64,000 bases of DNA from positions 62,001 to 126,000 of the forward strand of contig NZ_MVJN01000010.1 of the NCBI RefSeq assembly GCF_003265995.1. The letters are read 5' to 3'. The stretch is from Legionella quinlivanii. GTDB taxonomy: Bacteria; Pseudomonadota; Gammaproteobacteria; Legionellales; Legionellaceae. Below the pieces are notes generated by a model that made no database searches, was not told the origin of the DNA, and was given only the letters and a program-made list of their open reading frames with translations. This document shows positions 1-8,218 of this stretch, one piece after another; the stretch's first letter is position 1; each line of letters starts with the position of its first letter. A program made the position numbers and the translations under genes.

Positions 1-2451
1 CATCAATGGGTGCAATGGGTGTATTATGTCAGCCATGGGTTTGCCTTGCTGGCGAACATGGTGCTTTTCAAAGCAGATGCGCTCGTACTTGCGTAACACG
101 GGTGTTCTTGTTTCCCCAATGATACGATCACGTTCACGGATGGCAGCTGGAACATGGCGTATTTCAAAGCGGCCAGGCTCACGATTACGCATTTCTCCAC
201 CCAAGGTTTGAAATGCTTCGGTGAAAAAGGCGCGGATAAAGTATGGCTGGAGTTTACGCGCCTCTGCTTTTTCCATTTCTTCTTTTACTGCATAGAGCTC
301 TTCGAGTCCCATATGCTGCTCAACCAAAGCGTTACGACGAAGGATTTCTTTTAGGTGTTCAGAATCAAGCGCAGAATCGATCACTTCATTCATCTTGGCT
401 CTAGTTTCTGGTGCTTCGCCGTATCGAATGGCATCAACAAGTAGATCTTTTAATGAGACATTGTCAAAGGCCTCACCAAGCACGTCGAAAACTTTTCCTC
501 CCAATGCCTCTTTTTCGATTTCTATTTTGTCAAAGAGTTTTTTGAATACCTCGCCTTCGCGAGTTTCAGAAGCGACAATGTTCCAGAGGTGGCAAACTTC
601 GGTTTGACCAATACGGTGGATACGACCAAAGCGCTGTTCAAGGCGATTGGGGTTCCAAGGTAGGTCGTAATTGACCATGAGATTGGCGTTTTGTAGGTTA
701 ACACCTTCGCCCGCAGCATCGGTGGCGATGAGTACAATTACTTCGGGGTCATGGCGGAATTCTTCCTGCACTTTGCGACGTTCATCTCGGTTGGTGCCAC
801 CATAAATGGTGCGAACAGCGTTTTCGTTACCGAGCATGTCGCCAACACGATTGGCCAGGTAATTCAGAGTGTCTTTATGTTCGGTAAAGATTATCAGTTT
901 GCGACGAGCACCACTGGTTGTGAGCATTTCTGGTTTGTCTTGTAAAAGGTAAGAGAGTTCTTCCCACTTTTTATCGTTACCTGATTGGACGACTTTGAGC
1001 GCTTGGTCCTCAAGATCTTTCAGAATAAGTATTTCGGCTTCTAGTTCAGGGATTGTTTCTGATGCAGAAGCTTGGTCGACCACTTGCTCTGAAAGAATCT
1101 CATATTCTTCTGCACTTAAATCTTCATCTATTTCATCGAAATTATCAGGTAAATCAATTTGTTTTTTAAGGTTGTATTCACCTAATGTTTCGGCAACACT
1201 ATCCTTTTTAACTGTCTGCCCTCGGGCCATTAGCTTGGTTTCTTCCAGGCGATCTTCCAAACGTTTACGGCGACGTTTCAGCGATTGGTAGATTGCTTCT
1301 GGGCTGGACGCGAGCCTTCGTTGCAACATTGTTAATGCAAAACCGACATTATTTTTCTTTTTACTGTCGAGGTTGTCGGCGCGGTTCATCTCTTCACGAA
1401 CATAGGTGGTGACCTGTTCGTAAAGTGACGCCTCCATAGGAGAGAGTTCATAGTTGGCGGTATAAGCTCTACGCTCTGGGAAAAGTGGTGTACCATCAAA
1501 CTTAAGCAATTCTTCTTTAACCATGCGACGCATCATGTCTGATACGTCAACCTTGTGAGCACCTTCTCGAAATTTGCCATAGAAGCGGTCGCCATCCAGT
1601 AATGAGAGCCATGTTTGGAAATCTTCTTCTTTACCATTATGCGGAGTTGCTGTCATCAACAAGAAATGGCGGGTAATTGAGCCGAGCATTTCACCTAGTT
1701 GAAATCGTTTGGTCTTGTTGATCTTTGATCCGAAATAACTGGCCGATAGTTTATGTGCCTCATCAACAATGATTATGTCCCATTCAGTGTTTTTAAGCTT
1801 TTCTTGGAATTCTTCGTTTCGAGACAATTGATCCAAACGACAGATAAGTTGGTCGGCTTCATCAAAGTAATTGCCTGAAGCGCATTGCTCTTGTTTTTCC
1901 CGGCTGAAAATATCAAAGGTGACGCCAAACTTTTCTAATAATTCATCTTGCCACTGCTCGGTTAGAGAGCCAGGTGAAACTATGAGTATACGCTTGGCAT
2001 CGCCACGCATGATGAGCTCACGAATTAACAGGCCTGCCATAATGGTTTTACCGGAACCTGGATCATCTGCCAGCACAAAACGCAACGGTTGTTTGGGAAG
2101 CATGGCCTCGTAAACGGCAGATATCTGATGTGGCAGTGGCTCCACGTTTGATGTATGTACTGCCATCATAGGGTCAAACAAGGCTGCTTGGCTAATTCGG
2201 TAAGCTTCCAATCCAAGCTTGAATTCCGCTCCCGGGGCGTCAAATGCCCATGGCCGGCCAATAGTGGCTAGTTCAAGGCGAGCCTCATCCGAACGAAACA
2301 GCATTTGTTCACCGATATTGCCCTGGCTGTCTTTATAATAGACTGTGATAGCTGCATCACCGATTGGCTCTACCTGTACTACGCGCACAATCTCTTCTGC
2401 TTTGATGCCGCGAATCTGGGCGTCTTTTTTAATATCTTCTAACTTTAACAT
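1..2451 (-). CDS. SNF2/HepA-family helicase, C-terminus beyond the left edge
   Basis: ATP-dependent DNA translocase/helicase of superfamily 2. The 817 visible codons start at the ATG at 2451 and remain open to base 1, so the gene is partial at its C-terminus. Seen: Walker A (DDPGSGKT, about residues 129-136), the DEAH box in VDEAHKL, motif III (TATPHNG), and the C-terminal RecA lobe with AGEGVNLQ and motif VI ([12 protein letters not shown]). The N-terminal block ([19 protein letters not shown]) is what I recall from helicases encoded in phage-defence islands next to DUF1156 methylases, DUF499 proteins or DISARM-type DrmD loci. The first codons overlap the upstream HTH gene, so the two are probably translationally coupled. 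Helicase identity is certain. The defence role is inference, because the partner genes would lie left of the window. Confidence 0.9.
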   Translation of the reverse strand, partial: MLKLEDIKKDAQIRGIKAEEIVRVVQVEPIGDAAITVYYKDSQGNIGEQMLFRSDEARLELATIGRPWAFDAPGAEFKLGLEAYRISQAALFDPMMAVHTSNVEPLPHQISAVYEAMLPKQPLRFVLADDPGSGKTIMAGLLIRELIMRGDAKRILIVSPGSLTEQWQDELLEKFGVTFDIFSREKQEQCASGNYFDEADQLICRLDQLSRNEEFQEKLKNTEWDIIIVDEAHKLSASYFGSKINKTKRFQLGEMLGSITRHFLLMTATPHNGKEEDFQTWLSLLDGDRFYGKFREGAHKVDVSDMMRRMVKEELLKFDGTPLFPERRAYTANYELSPMEASLYEQVTTYVREEMNRADNLDSKKKNNVGFALTMLQRRLASSPEAIYQSLKRRRKRLEDRLEETKLMARGQTVKKDSVAETLGEYNLKKQIDLPDNFDEIDEDLSAEEYEILSEQVVDQASASETIPELEAEILILKDLEDQALKVVQSGNDKKWEELSYLLQDKPEMLTTSGARRKLIIFTEHKDTLNYLANRVGDMLGNENAVRTIYGGTNRDERRKVQEEFRHDPEVIVLIATDAAGEGVNLQNANLMVNYDLPWNPNRLEQRFGRIHRIGQTEVCHLWNIVASETREGEVFKKLFDKIEIEKEALGGKVFDVLGEAFDNVSLKDLLVDAIRYGEAPETRAKMNEVIDSALDSEHLKEILRRNALVEQHMGLEELYAVKEEMEKAEARKLQPYFIRAFFTEAFQTLGGEMRNREPGRFEIRHVPAAIRERDRIIGETRTPVLRKYERICFEKHHVRQQGKPMADIIHPLHPLM

Positions 2452-2633
2452 ATATCAGATTCTTGCTTTGATCCTTTCTTAATCCAACTATCAACCTCAT
2501 TAATTTTGAATTTCCAGAGGCGACCGATCTTACTGGCAGGCATGCCTCTTTCATTAATCCATTTGTAGACAGTATCTCTTTTTACACCGAGGTACTCGCC
2601 AATTTCATCAACCGATAACCACCTATCATTCAT
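2445..2633 (-). CDS. small HTH (MerR/AlpA/excisionase-type) DNA-binding protein
   Basis: A 62-residue protein read from the ATG at 2633 ([12 protein letters not shown]). Nearly the whole chain is a winged helix-turn-helix of the DNA-binding domain 17 type: [21 protein letters not shown] followed by the wing [15 protein letters not shown]. An upstream in-frame ATG at 2681 would add 16 basic residues (VLYCKNNHKRK) unlike the family, so the shorter form is preferred. Its stop codon overlaps the helicase start by 7 nt, which is typical of a co-translated pair. Such small HTH genes often head defence or mobile-element operons and may autoregulate them. I infer a regulator of the helicase locus, since nothing in the sequence shows its operator. 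Confidence 0.75.
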   Translation of the reverse strand: MNDRWLSVDEIGEYLGVKRDTVYKWINERGMPASKIGRLWKFKINEVDSWIKKGSKQESDIC

Positions 2634-2871
2634 TGCTTTTCTCTTATGATTATTTTTGCAATATAAAACAAGTATAGCCAATGAAAATTAGATTACATTA
2701 GGCTAAAGAGGTTTAAAACCGGTTTATATTAATGAATTTATTTTGATCAATCAATTTTAAAGCATGATAATAGCCAGAGTGTGCTAATTTTGATTTATTT
2801 GATGGGTGTAGCTGTTCTTTGAAGTATCAAAATCCATAGAACAGTTCGGTTATGAAAGGAATTAAAAAGCG

Positions 2872-3114
2872 TTAATGACTAATTAGCATGGTGAAATAAT
2901 GAAATAGGTTATGTGCTTTTGAAGGTCCTAAGAATTCCTTTCCTGCCAATACTTGGCTAAGCATCAAGGGACTGGCTTCAAGTATTTGAGCCAGCTCTTT
3001 ACAGTCTAATTTGCTGTAGGACAGAATATAATCAATTAAATATTTCTGAGTATCTTTTTTTAATTGAAACTTAACATCAATAACAGGTTCTGCAACCTCG
3101 ATAAAACATTCCAT
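2872..3114 (-). CDS. hypothetical small protein with HTH-like C-terminal half
   Basis: An 80-residue protein from the ATG at 3114 (MECFIEVAEP). That start has a GCGAGG Shine-Dalgarno about 9 nt upstream, while longer in-frame starts at 3135 and 3174 have none. The C-terminal half (KLDCKELAQILEASPLMLSQ then VLAGKEFLG) resembles a Cro/XRE helix-turn-helix (helix, turn at LEAS, recognition helix), but the protein is short and the match is by eye. No family was recognised. It stands alone between the defence-type HTH/helicase pair and the peptide transporter, flanked on both sides by AT-rich gaps of about 155 to 240 bp in which I see nothing else. Confidence 0.5.
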   Translation of the reverse strand: MECFIEVAEPVIDVKFQLKKDTQKYLIDYILSYSKLDCKELAQILEASPLMLSQVLAGKEFLGPSKAHNLFHYFTMLISH

Positions 3115-3268
3115 GTAAAACATCCTCGCTTTCATATTAATACGGCATAGTCCAGTCAAAAAACAGTAAACCATAGCCGTGATATCGATAAAATTAGTTT
3201 TTTTACATGGAAAAGATCAGAGGTAAAATGCAATTTTGATCAATTTATTACCTACCTGGGCTTTTCTC

Positions 3269-4741
3269 TTAAGTAGCTGTTACAATCTCGGAGAGTTCTG
3301 AATCTGTTGTTTGCTCGATAACAGGTCTGATTCTTTTTGCGATTAAGTAAAGGAAAACAGCACCTAATATTGCCCACATACCCAGCTGATTAAATACATG
3401 CAGATAATCACCATTGGATAGCAAAGGATTTATGGACTCACCTTGGGTCATAGCATTGGAAAAGTAATGTGATAAAGATGCTGATACCCCTGATACCATC
3501 ATCCAGGTGCCCATAAGCACACCTTGTAAATGTGGAGGGGAAATTTTACCAATCATGGCGTAACCGACTGGTCCTATTAATAACTCTGCAATCGCTTGCG
3601 AGGTGAAATGGAGCATTACCCAATAAACACTGACATATCCATGTTTATTAGCCGAGAGGATGCCGCCGGATAGACAGAAGAAAGAACCCGCTAATATCAG
3701 GAATGCCCAAACAAATTGTTTGGTTATTGATACATTGTATCCTTTTGCTTGCAGTCGTGTGAGCACAATCGATAACAACGGAGCACCGATAATGATCACC
3801 ATGGCATTAATATTCAAAAGCCATTGGGTCGCCATTTCATAATGGAATAAATGTTTATCAACATTGTTTTTAATAAATAGGGTTATGCCCATTGGGCCTG
3901 TGAAGTAGATCATCCAGAATAAGATTGATGTTATTGTCAGTATTAGAAAAGTCATTATCTTTTGCTTATCCAAAGTCGATTTTTGTTGGTAACTAAGATA
4001 TAAAATGACAAAAAACATAATAACGCTTAGGCCTACTACAACTCCATTACTGAACTGAGCTTTATGAAAACAAAGCAGGGTGAACGGAATAAGAGATAAG
4101 ATAATTCCCCAGCCAATAGCTTTTTTGAAGTTTAGTGAAGCTTTGCTTTTAACATTGAGCAATGGAGTGTCGCGATCATTTAAGTTTGTCCAGTAACCCC
4201 ACATGAGCAAAAGCGTAATTACGTTTGGAATTATGCTGGCATAGAGTAAAGATTGATATTGATTGGAATAATCAAAGAAGCCGCTGATGACGTAGCCCGC
4301 GCAAAAGCCTACATTCATGTAAGAATAACTCAAGAAAAAGGCTTTATCTCTGCGGTTATCATCCGGCGCAAAGCGTTGTGTCAATATACTGTTGTATGCG
4401 GTGGTGTTTAAGCCACATCCTACTAGAAATAAACTCAGTCCAAGATAAAGCAATGAGAGTGCCAAAAGTAAAATACCGATCGTTTGTATGGCTGTGGTAA
4501 TCAAAAATAAGGTTCTGTTACTTAGATATCGTCCACCCACCACTCCGCCGAGTAAATGTAGAACATAGTTAAATGCGAGAAATAAGCCGACAATGCTGTT
4601 TGAAAGGGTATTGGACAATCCTAATTGTTTAGTGAGGAACAATGATAATGAGGAATATAGAATTGCATAAGAAAAGGTTGAAAAAGCCTGTATTAAATAC
4701 AGTGGCATGATTCCTTTTGGCATTTTTTCTGATAACAGCAT
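3269..4741 (-). CDS. POT/PTR-family (MFS) peptide transporter, divergent
   Basis: A 490-residue integral membrane protein with about 12-14 hydrophobic segments. The POT signature regions are recognisable: SYSYMNVGFCAGYVISG (residues about 141-157, corresponding to the FYxxINxGS signature) and AELLIGPVGYAMIGKISPP near residue 390 (the SELL.SP.G..M..K..P block). These proton-coupled carriers import di- and tripeptides across the inner membrane. Unusually, the first helix reads IQAFSTFSYAILYSSL where the family has ExxERFxYY, so the conserved Glu and Arg used in proton coupling are absent. The start at 4741 has AGGG about 10 nt upstream. Monocistronic, divergent from the 4872 gene. Family assignment is good, substrate unknown. 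Confidence 0.83.
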   Translation of the reverse strand: MLLSEKMPKGIMPLYLIQAFSTFSYAILYSSLSLFLTKQLGLSNTLSNSIVGLFLAFNYVLHLLGGVVGGRYLSNRTLFLITTAIQTIGILLLALSLLYLGLSLFLVGCGLNTTAYNSILTQRFAPDDNRRDKAFFLSYSYMNVGFCAGYVISGFFDYSNQYQSLLYASIIPNVITLLLMWGYWTNLNDRDTPLLNVKSKASLNFKKAIGWGIILSLIPFTLLCFHKAQFSNGVVVGLSVIMFFVILYLSYQQKSTLDKQKIMTFLILTITSILFWMIYFTGPMGITLFIKNNVDKHLFHYEMATQWLLNINAMVIIIGAPLLSIVLTRLQAKGYNVSITKQFVWAFLILAGSFFCLSGGILSANKHGYVSVYWVMLHFTSQAIAELLIGPVGYAMIGKISPPHLQGVLMGTWMMVSGVSASLSHYFSNAMTQGESINPLLSNGDYLHVFNQLGMWAILGAVFLYLIAKRIRPVIEQTTDSELSEIVTAT

Positions 4742-4871
4742 ATTTTTTCCCTAAAACTATTTTGAGAGGTGACTCTACCATTAAAAATGGATAAACTTAA
4801 TCCCTTTCTGCAATTATCCTGATTTTTAGAGGATGATAATTGAAATTTAATTGCTGTATGGGTGTTTAGGA

Positions 4872-6176
4872 ATGAACAAAATTACTAGAGTTTCATGGAA
4901 TGAAGTCAAGCATCAAGTAAAGCAAGTCAACGAATCAATATATCGTGTCATTGAAGATATTACGCCTGGTAAAGAAATACCATTTTACCTGGCTCGTTAT
5001 AAATTTGGTGAGCATTTCGGTATTAAAAATCATGCTTATCTGCCAACCAGTAGTGGTCAAATGGAAAAAATTGACAGCAAGCACACAGATAATGAGTTAT
5101 TCAATCATCTTGGCTATGGAAAAAATAGTTTACCCTTAGGCTTAATATTGGATAAGTTTTGCGAGTGGCATTATTTTGGTGAAGATGAGCGCATCTTTCC
5201 AGACTGTGTTCAGGGACCTGGTGCAATTTTTAATATGCAGGTTATTTTTGATGAAGATCAGACTGTAGATAACAATGTGCTCTCTGTCTCATCTGGAGCG
5301 CTTTCATCCTTTTTATTACCGAATATAGGTTGTAAAAGGAAGCATTCAAGAATTCAGAAATATTTTAATGTTTCTGTTCCTGCACCTAAATCTCCTTATG
5401 AGCATTATCTTGTATTTAAAGAAATATTGAAGGATAAAAATACTATCGATAACTGGTATAGCGAGATTCTTTATTTTTCCGAGCAGTTTATTAATGAAGT
5501 TAAACATAATGATAAATGGCTGAAGCTGAAACTTTACTTCTCAGAGTCGTTAAGGAAAAAGCTGACGCAAAATACTTACGATGCTTCTTGTAACGATTTA
5601 TTCCTCAGTGCCAAGAGTATTAATCGTTTCAGACCTACACCATTTATCATGGATACAGCAAAATACATTTTTAATATTTGCATGGGATCTGGTATTGGTG
5701 TAAAGCCTGCAATTGATGAGCAATATTTTCCAGTTAAAACGATTCAGAAAATTTATAATGAATGTTATGACTTAGAATACACAGCGACAGTCATGGTGCC
5801 ATCAGCCTTGAATGGTCAGGCTGATAGTGTTTACTATCCTTTACAATGCCCCTTTGCAAAGATTAATACATTCAAAACCAATCAAAGCAACAGTGCTTAT
5901 AGTGAGCTGGAAATGCTAAAAAATGTGCTGTTGGCTTATCAGTCGGAGTTTACTACGGATAACAGTTCTGCTTTTGGAAGCCTTCTTTATCATGTAAGCA
6001 AACAAACGGAGTTTTCTTTTTACCACTATAAATCCTCTAGTAATAAAAGCATTAATAGTTCTGAAGAACTAGAGGGAACAGATAACAGATTTGCTTTTTC
6101 TTATTGCAGCGATAAAACGCAATTTGCCAGCGATGCTAAGTTATTTAGAGGTTGCGTTAGATTAAGAAAACAATAA
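4872..6176 (+). CDS. hypothetical protein, unrecognised family, 434 residues
   Basis: I do not recognise this protein. Translation is placed at the ATG at 4872 (MNKITRVSW), preceded by TTTAGGA. An in-frame TTG at 4851 would add seven residues but has no ribosome-binding site. It is soluble (no signal peptide or membrane segment seen), mixed alpha/beta, with scattered Cys residues and no obvious repeats. It starts 130 bp from the divergent POT gene and ends 10 bp before the GNAT acetyltransferase on the same strand, so the two are likely co-transcribed. Codon use is strongly AT-biased, like the borosin genes and unlike the core genes to the right, which suggests horizontal acquisition. Its job is unknown. 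Confidence 0.6.
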   Translation: MNKITRVSWNEVKHQVKQVNESIYRVIEDITPGKEIPFYLARYKFGEHFGIKNHAYLPTSSGQMEKIDSKHTDNELFNHLGYGKNSLPLGLILDKFCEWHYFGEDERIFPDCVQGPGAIFNMQVIFDEDQTVDNNVLSVSSGALSSFLLPNIGCKRKHSRIQKYFNVSVPAPKSPYEHYLVFKEILKDKNTIDNWYSEILYFSEQFINEVKHNDKWLKLKLYFSESLRKKLTQNTYDASCNDLFLSAKSINRFRPTPFIMDTAKYIFNICMGSGIGVKPAIDEQYFPVKTIQKIYNECYDLEYTATVMVPSALNGQADSVYYPLQCPFAKINTFKTNQSNSAYSELEMLKNVLLAYQSEFTTDNSSAFGSLLYHVSKQTEFSFYHYKSSSNKSINSSEELEGTDNRFAFSYCSDKTQFASDAKLFRGCVRLRKQ

Positions 6177-6186
6177 GGTTATATAG

Positions 6187-6738
6187 ATGAGAATATTAGA
6201 AACAAAACGATTATTTCTACGGACTTTTCAAGAAAAGGATGTGGAATCATTAATTGCCGTTAACCAGGACTCAAAAGTAATGCAGTTTTTCCCAGCCATA
6301 CCCACGCGGGAAGAAACCATTGCATTCATAGATAAAATCATTTCTCATCAAGAAGAAAAAAACTTTTCCCTATATGCTGCTGAAATTAAAAATACTGGTG
6401 AAATGATTGGTTTTGTAGGTTTATTTACTGCAACATTTCAAGCTCATTTTACTCCTGCGGTTGAAATTGGCTGGCGGTTATCCTCAAAACACTGGAACCA
6501 AGGCTATGCAACAGAGGCTGCCAAAGCTGTACTTGATTATGCTTTTAGGAAATTAGATTTGAATGAAGTAGTCTCGTTTACATCCGAATTAAACAAACCG
6601 TCTATTCGAGTAATGCAAAAGATTGGCTTGCATACTAATTTAGAAGATGATTTTGACAACCCAAAGGTACCGTTAGGGAGCCCGCTTATCAGACACGTGT
6701 TGTATAGATTAAAACGAGCAGAGTATTTATCAACTTAG
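6187..6738 (+). CDS. GNAT N-acetyltransferase (RimJ/RimL type)
   Basis: A 183-residue acetyl-CoA-dependent N-acetyltransferase. The chain opens with the family's typical ETKRLFLRTFQEKDVE. It has the beta-4 strand and pyrophosphate-binding loop region GWRLSSKHWNQGYATEA (about residues 97-113, the Q/RxxGxG/A element) and ends with the usual NKPSIRVMQKIG block. RimJ/RimL relatives acetylate ribosomal-protein N-termini, but many homologues modify small molecules or antibiotics, so the substrate is open. An AAGG sits 8-12 nt before the ATG. The gene lies 10 bp after the orphan 434-residue gene, and its last 9 nt overlap the convergent methyltransferase gene. Confidence 0.9.
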   Translation: MRILETKRLFLRTFQEKDVESLIAVNQDSKVMQFFPAIPTREETIAFIDKIISHQEEKNFSLYAAEIKNTGEMIGFVGLFTATFQAHFTPAVEIGWRLSSKHWNQGYATEAAKAVLDYAFRKLDLNEVVSFTSELNKPSIRVMQKIGLHTNLEDDFDNPKVPLGSPLIRHVLYRLKRAEYLST

Positions 6739-7506
6739 TGTTAAATCGTCCATTGTCAGATCGAGCAGCTTCAGGTATTTGTTGCTAATAGTCTTTTTTT
6801 CGATTGGTGGGATGTATACTGTTGTTATTGAAGAAATAACTGATAACTCAAGATTACAAAGTTGAATCCATTCAATTCGAGGGGAACAAGTAGGCAGGGA
6901 AGGAGCTTCATAAAGACATATAGAGTAATTCGCTTGATAATAACCACTTAGATAATCTTTTAAAATTGATAGGTTGTTAGCTTTTTTCCCATCAGCTCTA
7001 CCAAAGTTTGCTACTTGCCAAAGTATTAAATGCGCATGTACATCAATGAAACGTTCAAATAATACCAGCTCAGTAGCTTCAATTGAAAAACATCCCTGAT
7101 CACCTGGATCAATTTCAAGATCACTAAACAAGCAGTCTTGGGCAGATACTGCTGGTAGAATGATGGCGTCACCACCATCTATCTTAATTTGTCTTACGGC
7201 ATTAAGTGCTGAGTCCGCAAAAACGGTAGGATGCCCGTAAAAAACAACACATAAAATTGAAACCTTCTTATATTCTTCAATAATATAATTTGTTAATGCT
7301 TGATAAGCTTCAATCCGTTTTTCACTGCTAAAGTAGATAGAATCCAACGATTCTGAATTTTTCGCTTCTCGTTGAATCCATTGTTTTAGGTTATCTTCAT
7401 TGAGAAGGTAGAGTACCTTATCAGCGTTTTGAATAACTCGTTTAGTTTCTTCGGTCAGATGAGAAATCGATTTAATTCCCGACCCTACTACTATAAGCTT
7501 ATGCAT
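6730..7506 (-). CDS. borosin-type peptide backbone alpha-N-methyltransferase (split)
   Basis: A 258-residue SAM-dependent enzyme of the tetrapyrrole-methylase fold, specifically the borosin branch that N-methylates the peptide backbone of a ribosomal precursor. Seen: GSGIKSISHLT at residues 8-18, FYGHPTVF (89-96), LPAVSAQDCLFSDL (117-130), EATEL (143-147), LILWQV (160-165) and a terminal VYIPP (230-234). As I recall OphMA, its catalytic Tyr66, Arg72, Tyr76 and Tyr98 fall exactly on Y58, R64, Y68 and Y90 here, a constant offset of 8. The protein stops where OphMA continues into clasp, binding domain and core, so this is a stand-alone enzyme, as in the split Shewanella SonM/SonA pair. Its ATG overlaps the upstream precursor gene by 8 nt. 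Confidence 0.88.
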   Translation of the reverse strand: MHKLIVVGSGIKSISHLTEETKRVIQNADKVLYLLNEDNLKQWIQREAKNSESLDSIYFSSEKRIEAYQALTNYIIEEYKKVSILCVVFYGHPTVFADSALNAVRQIKIDGGDAIILPAVSAQDCLFSDLEIDPGDQGCFSIEATELVLFERFIDVHAHLILWQVANFGRADGKKANNLSILKDYLSGYYQANYSICLYEAPSLPTCSPRIEWIQLCNLELSVISSITTVYIPPIEKKTISNKYLKLLDLTMDDLTLS

Positions 7507-7684
7507 TAAATTGTTTTATGCTCACTATTTTATTGCTATCAGGCTGGTACTGTTTTTGTATTGAAACTATTTTATTGGAATTAGCCTGGCTCTGTTTGTT
7601 TTGATTTGTATCTAACAATAAATCTTTGTGGCTGATCAAATACTCATTCCCTACAGCATATTCAAGTTTTTCCATTAAACTCAT
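7499..7684 (-). CDS. putative borosin precursor peptide with duplicated core
   Basis: A 61-residue peptide encoded directly upstream of, and overlapping, the borosin methyltransferase. The ATG at 7684 has a good AAGGTGA ribosome-binding site 7 nt away. Residues 1-27 (MSLMEKLEYAVGNEYLISHK...) form a likely helical leader whose MxKL-n-L-x-x-K spacing resembles the first helix of the borosin-binding domain of OphMA. A Q/N-rich linker follows. Residues 33-46 and 47-60 are two copies of a 14-residue unit, each with SNKIVSI. The hydrophobic I-V-S-I stretches are plausible methylation sites. The leader is much shorter than that of SonA-type precursors. Assignment as substrate rests on overlap, size, repeats and partner. 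No protease or exporter gene is adjacent. Confidence 0.75.
   Translation of the reverse strand: MSLMEKLEYAVGNEYLISHKDLLLDTNQNKQSQANSNKIVSIQKQYQPDSNKIVSIKQFNA
7505..7588 (-). repeat. tandem 42-bp repeat encoding the putative core units
   Basis: Two consecutive 14-codon units within the precursor gene (7547-7588 and 7505-7546). The peptides match as Q-x-x-S-N-K-I-V-S-I, yet the serines use different codon families (TCC and TCA in the first unit, AGC and AGC in the second) and the valines differ (GTT, GTG). The amino-acid repeat is therefore kept although the DNA has diverged, which points to selection on the peptide. Confidence 0.75.
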
Positions 7685-7789
7685 TTTGATGTCACCTTAT
7701 ATTAAATTCTGATAGCCATTGTACAAATAAAATTCTTATAGGTATAGCCTAAAAAAATATTTGCAGTAATGTACTCGATATGCTCTAAT

Positions 7790-7810
7790 AAATGCTCGAA
7801 ACGAGCATTT
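7790..7810. promoter_or_regulatory. inverted repeat, candidate operator before the xis/int genes
   Basis: A perfect 9-bp inverted repeat AAATGCTCG-AAA-CGAGCATTT lies 30 bp before the ATG of the AlpA/Xis-like gene, in the divergent gap to the borosin genes. Related half-sites (CTCGATATGCTC) lie just upstream. This is a plausible autoregulatory operator, though it could also form a hairpin in the leader RNA. Confidence 0.5.
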
Positions 7811-7840
7811 TGGTTTATGAGTTACAGGAGTTGAGAAATC

Positions 7841-8218
7841 ATGAGCAATATTCACCTAATCCCCCGATTAATTCGCTTAAGAGACGCTCCAACCTATGTA
7901 GGTATGGATCGTCATCGATTTAATAAAGATGTAAGGCCAAATCTAGTTGAGATTCCAATGGGGACTCAAGGTATTGCTTTTGATCGACTTGATTTAGATG
8001 CCTGGGTAGACGATTATATACAGTGTAGTGGTCGTCCCGCGGCAGTTGAACGTAGGAGTTTGGAGTTATGGGACGAAAAAGAACGCCAGGGCTGCAAAAA
8101 CGTGGCAGCGTCTGGTGTATTGACAAAAAGGTCTTCGGACGACGACTTTGCGAAAGCACTGGTACTGACAACCTCGAAGAGGCGGAAAAGTATCTCGCAA
8201 GGCGTCTCGAAGAGATAA
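7841..8218 (+). CDS. AlpA/excisionase-like DNA-binding protein overlapping integrase
   Basis: A 125-residue protein with a good start (ACAGGAGTTGAGAAATC then ATG). Its first 65 residues (RLIRLRDAPTYVGMDRHRFNKDVRP... AFDRLDLDAWVDDYI) have the layout of an AlpA/Xis winged HTH: a first helix at RLRDAPTYVGM, a recognition segment at DRHRFNKDVRP, and a closing FDRLDLDAWV helix. The last 50 residues are read in a different frame from the start of the integrase gene, with which it overlaps by 151 nt (8068-8218). This part is compositionally odd and may be tolerated rather than functional. Likely role: directionality factor or regulator for excision of the tRNA-linked element. This is inference from position and fold. 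Confidence 0.6.
   Translation: MSNIHLIPRLIRLRDAPTYVGMDRHRFNKDVRPNLVEIPMGTQGIAFDRLDLDAWVDDYIQCSGRPAAVERRSLELWDEKERQGCKNVAASGVLTKRSSDDDFAKALVLTTSKRRKSISQGVSKR

Noticed and set aside
26-2113. Several plus-strand reading frames across the helicase gene
   Set aside because: They lie antisense to a gene with unmistakable helicase motifs, show low-complexity shadow translations and lack ribosome-binding sites.
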